Made by a program: the position numbers and the translations under genes. Below the pieces are notes generated by a model. That model saw only the letters and a program-made list of their open reading frames with translations, made no database searches and was not told where the DNA came from. Below, piece by piece: positions 55,898 through 63,694 of a stretch of DNA of 64,000 nucleotides. The number at the start of each line of letters is the position of its first letter. Within the stretch, counting starts at the first letter, position 1. Origin of the DNA: Pontibacter aydingkolensis (lineage in GTDB: Bacteria > Bacteroidota > Bacteroidia > Cytophagales > Hymenobacteraceae); the NCBI RefSeq assembly GCF_019443125.1, contig NZ_JAHYXK010000005.1, forward strand, positions 62,001 through 126,000, in the 5' to 3' direction.

Positions 55898-55984
55898 ATG
55901 AAAAATTATCGCTCTTTTGTGCTTATGTTGGGTGTTTTCTGCTTTGCAGCCAAAGACACGTTTGATGCCAGAGCCACACATTAA
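55898..55984 (+). CDS. Small exported peptide 2 (28 residues), possibly truncated
   Basis: A 28-codon frame, MKNYRSFVLMLGVFCFAAKD then TFDARATH, 56 bases after peptide 1. It is little more than a signal helix, with the AK-D stretch echoing peptide 1. It could be a decayed or truncated paralog or a genuine leader-like peptide. A 13-bp hairpin follows at 56031. Confidence 0.4.
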   Translation: MKNYRSFVLMLGVFCFAAKDTFDARATH

Positions 55985-56030
55985 TAAGGGCAAGCACTTT
56001 GCTCTTAGCTCAGAGTCTTACCAAACAAAA

Positions 56031-56067
56031 GGTGTACAGGCTACCTACAACTTATAGCCTGTACACC
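56031..56067. other. 13-bp perfect hairpin after the small peptides
   Basis: GGTGTACAGGCTA and TAGCCTGTACACC pair across an 11-base loop. No T run follows, so it is more likely an RNA-stabilising 3' hairpin, a processing signal or a protein-binding site than a classical terminator. Confidence 0.65.
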
Positions 56068-56279
56068 AGTAAATTACTCACCATCGCCGGTACTGTTCTT
56101 ATCTCTTTGTAACAGCAGACACAATGTTACAATTTGGCCGCCATTTATGCCTGCAAAAGCATGCATAGTACATTAGCAAAGGGCTTTACTACAAGTACAA
56201 CTTTAAGAACATGAGCTGGTTTGATGTTACAAAATCAGCTTAGAAATCTTTTTATATGTTATTTTTTAAATATACATTT

Positions 56280-56305
56280 ACTGCATTAATATATATTAAT
56301 GCAGT
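56280..56305. repeat. 26-bp perfect palindrome
   Basis: ACTGCATTAATAT followed by its exact complement, with no spacer. A cruciform or dimer-binding site is possible; chance alone is unlikely to give 26 matched bases. Confidence 0.65.
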
Positions 56306-56370
56306 TGTACGATAGTGCAGGCAAAGCAGAATGTATAACTTAGCCGGCAAGACTACCTGAGGAGAATTTA

Positions 56371-56520
56371 AACCGAATTAAAAGATATACCTTAAAGAAA
56401 CAGGAGAAGAGCAAATCCCTTTTAGAACTAACTTAAGTTATTTAGCGCAGTGTTCTGCAGAAGTTAGTTAGAATTGCTGCAAGCCCCAAATTGCAGGTCT
56501 ATGTAAACAGACAAACTTAA
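56371..56520 (+). pseudogene. Possible remnant of a small helix-turn-helix regulator
   Basis: One frame reads NRIKRYTLKKQEKSKSLLEL, stops at 56434 and again at 56443, then continues LQKLVRIAASPKLQVYVNRQT to a final stop at 56518. The opening NRIK and the LVRIA-LQV-V end match the first and last helices of Bacteroidota XRE regulators (NRIK...PSLETLVKIAxxLxVDV), at roughly the right distance. The middle recognition helices are missing. This is weak pattern evidence only. Confidence 0.28.
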
Positions 56521-56576
56521 ACAGAAATATAAGTTAGACACGCAAAGCTGTCGCTAGATAAAGCTCTTTTCCTCAG

Positions 56577-56600
56577 GAAGCCCGGTCCCCGCCGGGCTTC
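56577..56600. terminator. GC-rich hairpin before the 56.6 kb gene
   Basis: GAAGCCCGG-TCCCCG-CCGGGCTTC, a 9-bp perfect stem with a short T-rich tail on the plus strand. It can end the peptide-locus transcript and the facing barrel gene. Confidence 0.7.
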
Positions 56601-56647
56601 TGCATTTTATGACCAAGTACTAAAAAGTGCTAGCACCTTTATACTTC

Positions 56648-57232
56648 TTAGTTGTCTTTTTTCTTAAAAATATCGAGGATACTGCCGCTGTCCTGGTCTT
56701 TGGGGTTTTTAGTAGACTTCTTTCTTTTTTTGGTATCTTCTTCTTTGCCGCCAAACGGCCACCATCCTCTTTTTTCTTCTTTTTTCTCCTTCACGATCAC
56801 ATACCTAACTGATACACCCGACGACAGACCAACCCAGTCGGTGTGGTTAATGTGCACCGCTGGCTTCAGGTCTGCCGATAGCAGTATAGGCAATCCGTTT
56901 ACTTTATACTCCAGGCCAATTATAGCATCGGCACCGGTAAACATGCCACTATCTTTTAAGTTGCCAACGTGGGCTCCGGCGCCTAAATAATAATTGAACC
57001 GTTTGCCCAGCAACGGAAAGTGCCATTCATATAGGGCTGTTCCGCTGTACTCGTTTGAGCCAACTGCCACAATACCTTCTATGGTGCCTTTTTCGTGCAG
57101 CTTCTGCTGAACCGAGACGCCAAATTTGTCGCTTTCGAAGCGGGGGCCAATGGCCGTTCTATACTTTTGTGCCTGGCTTATTGTACTTGCGCCGCAAACA
57201 ATACAAAAAATAAAGAGTAGTTTCCTGATCAT
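56648..57232 (-). CDS. Outer-membrane barrel-like exported protein
   Basis: About 194 residues from ATG 57232 (a TTG two codons upstream is less likely). It has a signal peptide (MIRKLLFIFCIVCGASTISQA), then a region of short alternating beta strands (GTALYEWHFPLLGKRFNYYLGAGAHVG) typical of small OMP barrels, and a Lys/Asp/Ser-rich charged tail (KKEEKRGWWPFGGKEED). Function unknown. Confidence 0.7.
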   Translation of the reverse strand: MIRKLLFIFCIVCGASTISQAQKYRTAIGPRFESDKFGVSVQQKLHEKGTIEGIVAVGSNEYSGTALYEWHFPLLGKRFNYYLGAGAHVGNLKDSGMFTGADAIIGLEYKVNGLPILLSADLKPAVHINHTDWVGLSSGVSVRYVIVKEKKEEKRGWWPFGGKEEDTKKRKKSTKNPKDQDSGSILDIFKKKDN

Positions 57233-57417
57233 ATGCAAAGGGTGAAATAATCCTGCTACAGCAAATACCTTTCCTTTTTGCTGCCGAAGTATAAATATAG
57301 TGCCTTGATTTAACAGCCAACCATATTAATTTTAAGCTTATAGCAAGTCATCTATTTGTTTTAATACTGAAATTCAGTAGCTTAACCTACGCTTACCTCA
57401 CTTTAAAACTATAAACC

Positions 57418-59361
57418 ATGAAAAAAAAATTGGGTTGGGCACCCGTTGCCTTCGCCATTGCGGCCCTTTTTGCCGGATGCCAGAGTACCACCTCCAACGA
57501 AAACCAGACTGCCGAACCAGTAGCTAATACCTACACCATTGAGCAGTTCATGAACACCACGGCCATAACTGGCAGCGACTTTTCAACAGACAACTCTAAA
57601 GTACTTTACTCGAGCAACCAGACGGGCGTTTACAATGCTTTTGAGGTGCCCGTAACCGGAGGCGAGCCCCGCCAGCTTACCAACTCAACGGACAACTCGG
57701 TGTTTGTGATATCTTACTTCCCAAAAGACGAACGCATTTTATACTCCAGCGACAAAGGCGGCGACGAGATAACCCACCTTTACATGCGCAGCCCCGACGG
57801 CACTGTAAAAGACCTGACACCAGAACCGAAGGCCAAAGCATCCTTTGCAGGCTGGAGCCACGACCAGAACAGCTTCTTCTTTTTGTCTAACAAGCGCGAC
57901 CCGAAGTACTTTGACCTATATGAGATGAACCTCCAGACGCTCTCGCCAAAACTGGTGATGCAAAATGAACAGGGCTTTGAGGTAGCTGCCATCTCCCGCG
58001 ATAAAAAGCATATTGGGCTGGTTAAAAGTATAAACACCAACAGCAGCGATATGTACCTGTACAACACAGACACAAAGCAGCTCAAAAAACTAACCAGCCA
58101 CAAAGAAGATATAAAGTATTCCCCTGAAACTTTTACGCCAGACAGCAAACAGTTATACTTCCTGACAGATGAGGGCGGGGAGTTCCAGGAGCTCAAAAGT
58201 TATGACTTGGCCACAGGCAAAATAAGTAATGTTGAGAAAGCCGACTGGGACATCATGTATACTTATTTCTCACGCGACGGAAAGTATAGGGTAACAGGCA
58301 TTAACAACGATGCCCGCACAGAGGTTAAAGTATACGATACCGCTACAGGTAAACAGGTACAGCTGCCCAACGTGCCTGCAGGCGATATTACCGGCGTAAA
58401 CTTTTCGGACAACGAGAACCTGATGGCTTTCTACGTGAACAGCCCTACCTCGTCGAGTAACCTATATGTGCACGACTTCCAGAACAACAAGACTACGCAG
58501 CTTACCAACACCATGAACCCGGAGATCAACTCTAACGACCTGGTAAAGACAGAAGTAATCAGGTACAAGTCGTATGATGGTATGGAGATACCGGCCCTGT
58601 TGATGAAACCTAAGAATGCCAGCGCGAACAACAAAGTGCCTGCCGTGCTTTGGATACATGGTGGCCCGGGCGGGCAAACGCGCCTGAACTACAGCCCTTT
58701 GATGCAGTACCTGGTAAACCATGGCTATGCAGTGCTGGCCGTAAACAACCGCGGCAGCTCCGGCTATGGTAAAACATTTTTTGCTGCAGATGATCAGAAA
58801 CATGGCGACGTGGACCTGAAGGACTGTGTTGAGGCCAAAAAATACTTAGCCAGCACAGGCTACGTAGCCGAGGATAAGATTGGCATTATGGGTGGCAGCT
58901 ACGGTGGCTATATGGTTTTAGCTGGTCTTGCCTTTACCCCCGATGAGTTTGCCGTAGGCGTAAACCTGTTCGGTGTGGCAAACTGGCTGCGCACCCTGCA
59001 AAGTATACCTCCGTACTGGGAGTCGTTTAGAGAGGCGCTTTACAAGGAAATGGGCAACCCGGAAACAGACTCGGCAGCACTTTACAACAAATCACCGCTG
59101 TTTTTTGCGCACCAAATCAAAAAGCCACTGATGGTATTGCAAGGCGCCAACGACCCACGCGTTTTAAAAGTAGAGTCGGATGAGATAGTGGCAGCCGTGA
59201 AGAAAAATAATGTACCGGTAGAGTATGTAGTATTCGACGACGAAGGCCACGGCTTTGTAAAGAAAGAAAACCAGATAAAAGGCTACAGCGCCATACTTAC
59301 TTTTTTAGATACACACCTGAAACGTAAGTCGGCATCTGCGGGCTCCAGCAGTAACAAATAA
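57418..59361 (+). CDS. S9 family serine peptidase (dipeptidyl/acylaminoacyl type), lipoprotein
   Basis: A 647-residue lipoprotein (lipobox LFAGC). The beta-propeller (about 45-385, TolB/WD-like strands) precedes an alpha/beta-hydrolase. Triad: Ser494 in MGGSYGGYM, Asp579 in GANDPRVL, His611 in EGHGFVKKE. It is smaller than S9A prolyl oligopeptidase and has the GGSYGG nucleophile of the DPP/APEH subfamilies. It probably trims exported peptides at the cell surface or in the periplasm. Confidence 0.92.
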   Translation: MKKKLGWAPVAFAIAALFAGCQSTTSNENQTAEPVANTYTIEQFMNTTAITGSDFSTDNSKVLYSSNQTGVYNAFEVPVTGGEPRQLTNSTDNSVFVISYFPKDERILYSSDKGGDEITHLYMRSPDGTVKDLTPEPKAKASFAGWSHDQNSFFFLSNKRDPKYFDLYEMNLQTLSPKLVMQNEQGFEVAAISRDKKHIGLVKSINTNSSDMYLYNTDTKQLKKLTSHKEDIKYSPETFTPDSKQLYFLTDEGGEFQELKSYDLATGKISNVEKADWDIMYTYFSRDGKYRVTGINNDARTEVKVYDTATGKQVQLPNVPAGDITGVNFSDNENLMAFYVNSPTSSSNLYVHDFQNNKTTQLTNTMNPEINSNDLVKTEVIRYKSYDGMEIPALLMKPKNASANNKVPAVLWIHGGPGGQTRLNYSPLMQYLVNHGYAVLAVNNRGSSGYGKTFFAADDQKHGDVDLKDCVEAKKYLASTGYVAEDKIGIMGGSYGGYMVLAGLAFTPDEFAVGVNLFGVANWLRTLQSIPPYWESFREALYKEMGNPETDSAALYNKSPLFFAHQIKKPLMVLQGANDPRVLKVESDEIVAAVKKNNVPVEYVVFDDEGHGFVKKENQIKGYSAILTFLDTHLKRKSASAGSSSNK

Positions 59362-59377
59362 AAACATCAAATATAAT

Positions 59378-59410
59378 CAGGCAGGCAGCGGAAACTGTTT
59401 CGCCTGCCTG
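59378..59410 (+). terminator. Terminator of the S9 peptidase gene
   Basis: CAGGCAGGC / GCCTGCCTG, a 9-bp stem with a 15-base loop, is followed by GTTTATACTTT and lies 16 bases after the stop codon. Confidence 0.75.
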
Positions 59411-59413
59411 GTT

Positions 59414-59446
59414 TATACTTTCAATCTATACTTCAAACTTATACTT
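59414..59446. repeat. Three TATACTT heptamers with a 13-base period
   Basis: Copies at 59414-59420, 59427-59433 and 59440-59446 are each 13 bases apart, just upstream of the NTF2-like gene. They are the most regular local cluster of the heptamer family. Confidence 0.7.
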
Positions 59447-59475
59447 CTGGCCCAAACATCATACCCTTGAGATTT

Positions 59476-59877
59476 ATGCAAGAACTAGACATACTCACAC
59501 AGGAACTATACAGCTGCGTTTGCTTTAAGAAAGGCGAAAACCCTGAACTGGAAAAGTTTTATACGCTTTTTCACAGTACTGGAAAGTTGATAAACAACAG
59601 TGGCAGCGAGCCTAAAGAATTTACGGTAGAGCAGTTTATACAAGAGGTAAAGCAGAAAATTGCCGATGGTAAAATAGAAGCCTTTCAGGAAAAAGAGGTT
59701 GCCAATAAAACAGATGTGTTCAGTAAAGTGGCACAGCGGTTTAGTACATACGAGGCACGTATCGATGAAAACAGCTCGCACCCCGTTATTGTAGGTGTTA
59801 ACTGCATCCAGTTTATTCAGGCAAATGGGAAATGGCTTATAACTTCCATGGTCTGGGATGATGAGTCGGGTAAGTGA
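59476..59877 (+). CDS. NTF2-like (SnoaL/DUF4440-type) protein
   Basis: About 133 residues from ATG 59476 (an in-frame TTG at 59467 is less likely). The cone-shaped NTF2 fold is suggested by LEKFYTLFHSTGKLINN, EFTVEQFIQEVKQKI, FSKVAQRFSTYEARIDE and NCIQFIQANGKWLITSMVWDDE. It has no signal peptide. Such proteins bind or isomerise small molecules; the ligand is unknown. Confidence 0.82.
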   Translation: MQELDILTQELYSCVCFKKGENPELEKFYTLFHSTGKLINNSGSEPKEFTVEQFIQEVKQKIADGKIEAFQEKEVANKTDVFSKVAQRFSTYEARIDENSSHPVIVGVNCIQFIQANGKWLITSMVWDDESGK

Positions 59878-59899
59878 TGGCTATAGTTTAAATACCTGA

Positions 59900-60310
59900 T
59901 CACAAGTCGCCACGATAACTTCTGTTTGTCTTTTTCTCAGCCTGCTTCTTTTTGCCTTCCAGCCGTCGCCGCACCGATGCCCTGGTAGGCTTTGATGCTT
60001 TTCGTTTTTTCTGCTTTGTGAAGGCTTGGCGCAGCAACTCATAAAAGCGATCTATGCAGCGTTCTTTGTTTTTTAGCTGGCTGCGTTCTTCCTGGCAAAC
60101 CACCTGCAAAAACCCTTCGCTGTTAATACGGTTGGCCAGTTTCTCCAGCACCAACTTTTTTTCCTCTTCGGTTAACAAGCCAGAGTTCTGCACATCGAAT
60201 TTAAGCTCTACTTTTGTAGCTACTTTATTCACATTCTGCCCGCCGGCCCCTCCGCTCCTGGATGCCTGAAACTGCATTTCCTTCTCAAATTCTCTGTCCT
60301 GTAGTTGCAT
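59900..60310 (-). CDS. arfB: Alternative ribosome-rescue factor ArfB
   Basis: A 136-residue peptidyl-tRNA hydrolase with the release-factor GGQ motif (SGGAGGQNVNKV, near residue 25) and a basic Lys/Arg tail (KKRKASKPTRASVRRRLEGK) that enters the empty mRNA channel of stalled ribosomes. It is smaller than RF1/RF2 and lacks their stop-codon domain. All hallmark parts are present. Confidence 0.94.
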   Translation of the reverse strand: MQLQDREFEKEMQFQASRSGGAGGQNVNKVATKVELKFDVQNSGLLTEEEKKLVLEKLANRINSEGFLQVVCQEERSQLKNKERCIDRFYELLRQAFTKQKKRKASKPTRASVRRRLEGKKKQAEKKTNRSYRGDL

Positions 60311-60426
60311 GCTACTAATTATTAAGTGCGTTAGTGCTTATTACTGATTGAGTACTTACGAAACCATACTTTAAAGTATAGCCGTAGTACATAGTGCAGA
60401 CTAATATTAAGTATAAAACCCATACT

Positions 60427-60810
60427 ATGAAAGAAGCCATCGGCCACAAACGCTGGGCAATAGCAGAAGGATACATTCCGTCTTACGGCAATGGCCCTGA
60501 GCCAGCATTTACCAGCTACGAAACCGCCTGTATCCTGAACACATCTGACCAGGACGCTAACATAAAGATATGGATATACTTCAGCGATCGTGATCCGGTT
60601 GGACCCTATGAGTTAAAAGTTCAGGCAAAGCGTACAAAACATGTCCGCTTTAACGACCTCAAAGATCCCGAACCTATTCCGTTGGATACTGATTATGCCA
60701 GTATCATTGAGTCAGATGTGCCTATTGTCGTGCAACATACCCGTCTTGATTTGCGCCAGGCCGAAAATGCCCTGCTAAGCACGATGGCTTTTCCGGCCGC
60801 AACTAACTAA
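60427..60810 (+). CDS. Sensory-rhodopsin-transducer family (ASRT) protein
   Basis: About 127 residues from ATG 60427 (a longer frame begins at 60394 but is less likely). It matches the Anabaena sensory rhodopsin transducer family closely: HKRWAIAEGYIPSYGNGPEP, SYETACILNTSDQDANIKIW, FSDRDPVGPYELKVQAKRTK and VPIVVQHTRLDLRQAENALL. No rhodopsin gene lies nearby. Its stop is 12 bases before a trehalose-synthase-like gene. The family has been proposed to bind sugars, so a regulatory or carrier role in sugar metabolism is more likely than light sensing. Confidence 0.92.
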   Translation: MKEAIGHKRWAIAEGYIPSYGNGPEPAFTSYETACILNTSDQDANIKIWIYFSDRDPVGPYELKVQAKRTKHVRFNDLKDPEPIPLDTDYASIIESDVPIVVQHTRLDLRQAENALLSTMAFPAATN

Positions 60811-60822
60811 ACAGCAACTATT

Positions 60823-62502
60823 ATGAGAGAAAGAGACCTTTGGTATAAACGGGCCGTAATTTATGCGCTTGATGTAGAAACGTTTCAGGATTCTAACGGT
60901 GACGGCATCGGCGATTTTCAGGGCCTGATCGGGCGCCTCGATTATCTTGCTACGCTTGGTATTACCTGTATCTGGCTTCTGCCCTTTTACCCTACCCCTA
61001 ACCGCGACAATGGCTACGATGTAATGGACTATTACGACGTAGACTCTCGCCTGGGCACACTCGGTGATTTTGCTGCTTTTATACGTGAGGCACAGGAGCG
61101 TGGCATGCGCGTTATCGTAGACCTGGTGGTAAACCATACTTCTAACCAGCACCCATGGTTCCAGGAGGCGCGCCGCAACAAAAACTCAAAGTACCGCGAC
61201 TATTACACCTGGAGTGACCAAAAACCGGAAGACCCCGCTTACGACCCAGCCTTTGAAGGAGCAGAGAACAACATCTGGAGCTGGGACGAAGAGGCCCAGG
61301 CCTATTACCTGCACCGGTTCTATGCACACCAGCCCGATCTCAATTTCAGTAATCCCGAAGTACGCAAAGAAATTCATCATATAGCGGGGTTCTGGCTTTC
61401 GCTGGGTGTGTCTGGTTTTAGAGTAGATGCAGCGCACATACTGGTGCAAACCGACCAGTTAGATAGCTCCGAGAAGTTCTACGACCTGCTGGAAGACATG
61501 CGCGATTACATTAATATGCACAGCCGCGACGCCATACTTCTGGCAGAGGCCTCCGGGCCACCGGATGCGGTAGGTAAGTTCTTTAAGGGCGACGAGCGTA
61601 TGCACATGATGTTTAACTTTTTACTGAACATGCATGTGTTCCTGGCTTTGGCAAGAGAAAAGGGCAGCTCTATATCCAAAGGGCTAAAAATGACACCCGA
61701 AAAGAACCATAATTCGCAATGGCTTAATTTTTTGCGCCACCACGACGAACTGAATGTAGAAGACCTGGAAGTAGACGAACAGGAGATCGTCTTCAAGGCC
61801 TTTGCCCCCAAAGACGACATGAAGATCTATGGCCGGGGTATACGCCGGCGGCTGGCCCCCATGCTAAAAGGCAACCGGCAAAAGCTGGAACTTGCCTATA
61901 GTATACTTTTTAGTCTACCAGGCACTCCCATGATACAGTATGGCGCCGAAATAGGCATGGGAGACGACCTGAGCCTGCCAGAACGCTTAAGTGTGCGTAC
62001 CCCCATGCAGTGGAATAACGAGTTAAATGCAGGATTCTCGAGGGCTGTAGATGTGGAGCTGATACACCCGGTTATTGACAAAGGTGCTTTTAGTTACCAA
62101 AAAGTTAATGTAGTGCAGCAGCAGCGCGAAACTAACTCATTGTTAAACTGGATGGAGCGTGTTATAAGGCTGCGCAGGCAGTGCCCCGAGCTAGGTGATG
62201 GCGAATGCACTATACTTGAAACAGAGGATAGCCGCCTTTTTGTGCATAGCTGCGAACTACAGTATAAAACTATTGTTGTACACAACCTGAGTGGCGATAC
62301 CTGTAAGGTAGAACTGGAAGAACTACGCGAAACTGATATGCATATAGATGAAGTGTTCAGCAGTTCGGATTATACTTTACCTAAAAATGGCAAGGTAGAA
62401 ATAGGGCCTTATGGATACCGCTGGTTTAGGCTGCACAAACTACCAGAAGTAAAGCCTGATGCCAGGAAAACAGCAGCACATACAAAGAAAACCAAAGTAT
62501 AG
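60823..62502 (+). CDS. GH13 family enzyme, trehalose-synthase-like
   Basis: A 559-residue alpha-amylase-superfamily protein. (beta/alpha)8 motifs: VVNHTS (region I), GFRVDAAH with nucleophile Asp202, acid/base Glu242 in LLAEASGPP, and RHHDE with Asp308. LWYKRAVIYALDVETFQDSNGDGIGDF at the start and RLGTLGDFAAF resemble maltose/trehalose interconverting TreS enzymes and related alpha-glucosidases. It has no fused maltokinase. The exact substrate needs testing. It pairs with the ASRT gene as an operon. Confidence 0.9.
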   Translation: MRERDLWYKRAVIYALDVETFQDSNGDGIGDFQGLIGRLDYLATLGITCIWLLPFYPTPNRDNGYDVMDYYDVDSRLGTLGDFAAFIREAQERGMRVIVDLVVNHTSNQHPWFQEARRNKNSKYRDYYTWSDQKPEDPAYDPAFEGAENNIWSWDEEAQAYYLHRFYAHQPDLNFSNPEVRKEIHHIAGFWLSLGVSGFRVDAAHILVQTDQLDSSEKFYDLLEDMRDYINMHSRDAILLAEASGPPDAVGKFFKGDERMHMMFNFLLNMHVFLALAREKGSSISKGLKMTPEKNHNSQWLNFLRHHDELNVEDLEVDEQEIVFKAFAPKDDMKIYGRGIRRRLAPMLKGNRQKLELAYSILFSLPGTPMIQYGAEIGMGDDLSLPERLSVRTPMQWNNELNAGFSRAVDVELIHPVIDKGAFSYQKVNVVQQQRETNSLLNWMERVIRLRRQCPELGDGECTILETEDSRLFVHSCELQYKTIVVHNLSGDTCKVELEELRETDMHIDEVFSSSDYTLPKNGKVEIGPYGYRWFRLHKLPEVKPDARKTAAHTKKTKV

Positions 62503-62573
62503 CCACCATTTAACTCACTGATAAACAATACCACCTGCATTGCGTTAATTTAATATAAAGTATAACTGCAAGT

Positions 62574-63653
62574 ATGAAATGGTCTCTGAAGCTGGGAAGT
62601 ATAGCCGGAATTAAAATACTCGTACACTGGACGTTTATTTTTCTGATTGCATGGGTGGTTTTTTCGGAGGCGCAACGTGGTAGCGACGTAAACACAACAC
62701 TGCTTACCATTGCGTTTGTGCTTACTGTTTTTTTATGCGTAGTGCTGCACGAACTGGGCCATGCCCTTACCGCGAAGCGCTACGGCATCAAAACTAAAAT
62801 GATAACCCTGCTGCCCATTGGCGGTGTTGCCAGCCTGGAGCGCATGCCCGAAAAGCCCAAACAGGAATTACTTATAGCCCTTGCAGGCCCGGCTGTAAAC
62901 GTGGTTATAGCTTTTATACTTTGGTTGGTGCTGCCATCGCTGCAAAGCGTACCCCCTGAAGAATTTTTCGTGCGCATTACACCGGCTAATTTTTTATACC
63001 TGCTGCTTTTTGTAAACGTGATACTGGTGGTGTTTAACGCTATACCTGCTTTCCCGATGGATGGAGGCAGAGTGTTGCGTGCGCTATTGGCCTTTAAGCT
63101 GGGCAGAGTACGGGCCACCCAAATTGCGGCTAACCTGGGCCAACTGCTGGCTATTGGATTCGTGTTTATCGGTTTATTCTACAACCCGTTTCTAATCCTG
63201 ATCGGGGCATTTGTATTTTTTGGCGCCTATGCCGAGAACATGCTCGTGCAACACCTCGACTTTTTACGCGGCCACAGCGTGCGCGAAGGCATGATGACCA
63301 ACTATGTAACACTAACCCCCACCGAAACCGTGAAAGATGCTCTTAACAAACTGCTGATGGGCTCGGAGCATGAGTTTATCATAGAGCAGGATGGGCAGGT
63401 GGTAGGCACACTTACACGCATGCAACTGATACAGGCTATAAAAGAAGAGCAGTTAAACAAACCTGTTTCTGAAATCATGTCGCAGGAATTCAAGACCTTT
63501 AACGTGCAGGATAAGTTGGCCGAAGCTTACACCGAACTACAGAAAACCCGTGCCCCTTTAATACCAGTCCTCGAGAACGGCCGCCTGGCCGGCGTAATTA
63601 ACACCGACAACATCAACGAGTTTATCATGATCAAATCTGCAATGATGCATTAG
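62574..63653 (+). CDS. Site-2 protease family metallopeptidase with two CBS domains
   Basis: A 359-residue membrane protein of the SpoIVFB type. Zinc motif HELGH at residues 59-63, third ligand Asp163 in AFPMDGGR, six or so helices. The C-terminal third (about 240-355) holds paired CBS domains (MMTNYVTLTPTETV, ISEIMSQEFKTFNVQD-type), which bind adenine nucleotides and may gate cleavage. It could process an anti-sigma factor or a membrane regulator; none is identified here. Confidence 0.92.
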   Translation: MKWSLKLGSIAGIKILVHWTFIFLIAWVVFSEAQRGSDVNTTLLTIAFVLTVFLCVVLHELGHALTAKRYGIKTKMITLLPIGGVASLERMPEKPKQELLIALAGPAVNVVIAFILWLVLPSLQSVPPEEFFVRITPANFLYLLLFVNVILVVFNAIPAFPMDGGRVLRALLAFKLGRVRATQIAANLGQLLAIGFVFIGLFYNPFLILIGAFVFFGAYAENMLVQHLDFLRGHSVREGMMTNYVTLTPTETVKDALNKLLMGSEHEFIIEQDGQVVGTLTRMQLIQAIKEEQLNKPVSEIMSQEFKTFNVQDKLAEAYTELQKTRAPLIPVLENGRLAGVINTDNINEFIMIKSAMMH

Positions 63654-63694
63654 TTGTTAGTTGCTGGTTGATCTTTGATAGTTGATCGTGCTTT

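Larger units (their letters stand above)
55985..56647. other. 663-base region with palindromes but no intact gene
   Basis: The longest gene-free stretch of the window. It contains the hairpin at 56031, the palindrome at 56280, the possible regulator remnant at 56371 and the terminator-like stem at 56577. The reading frames are full of stops. I see no transposase trace. Confidence 0.5.
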
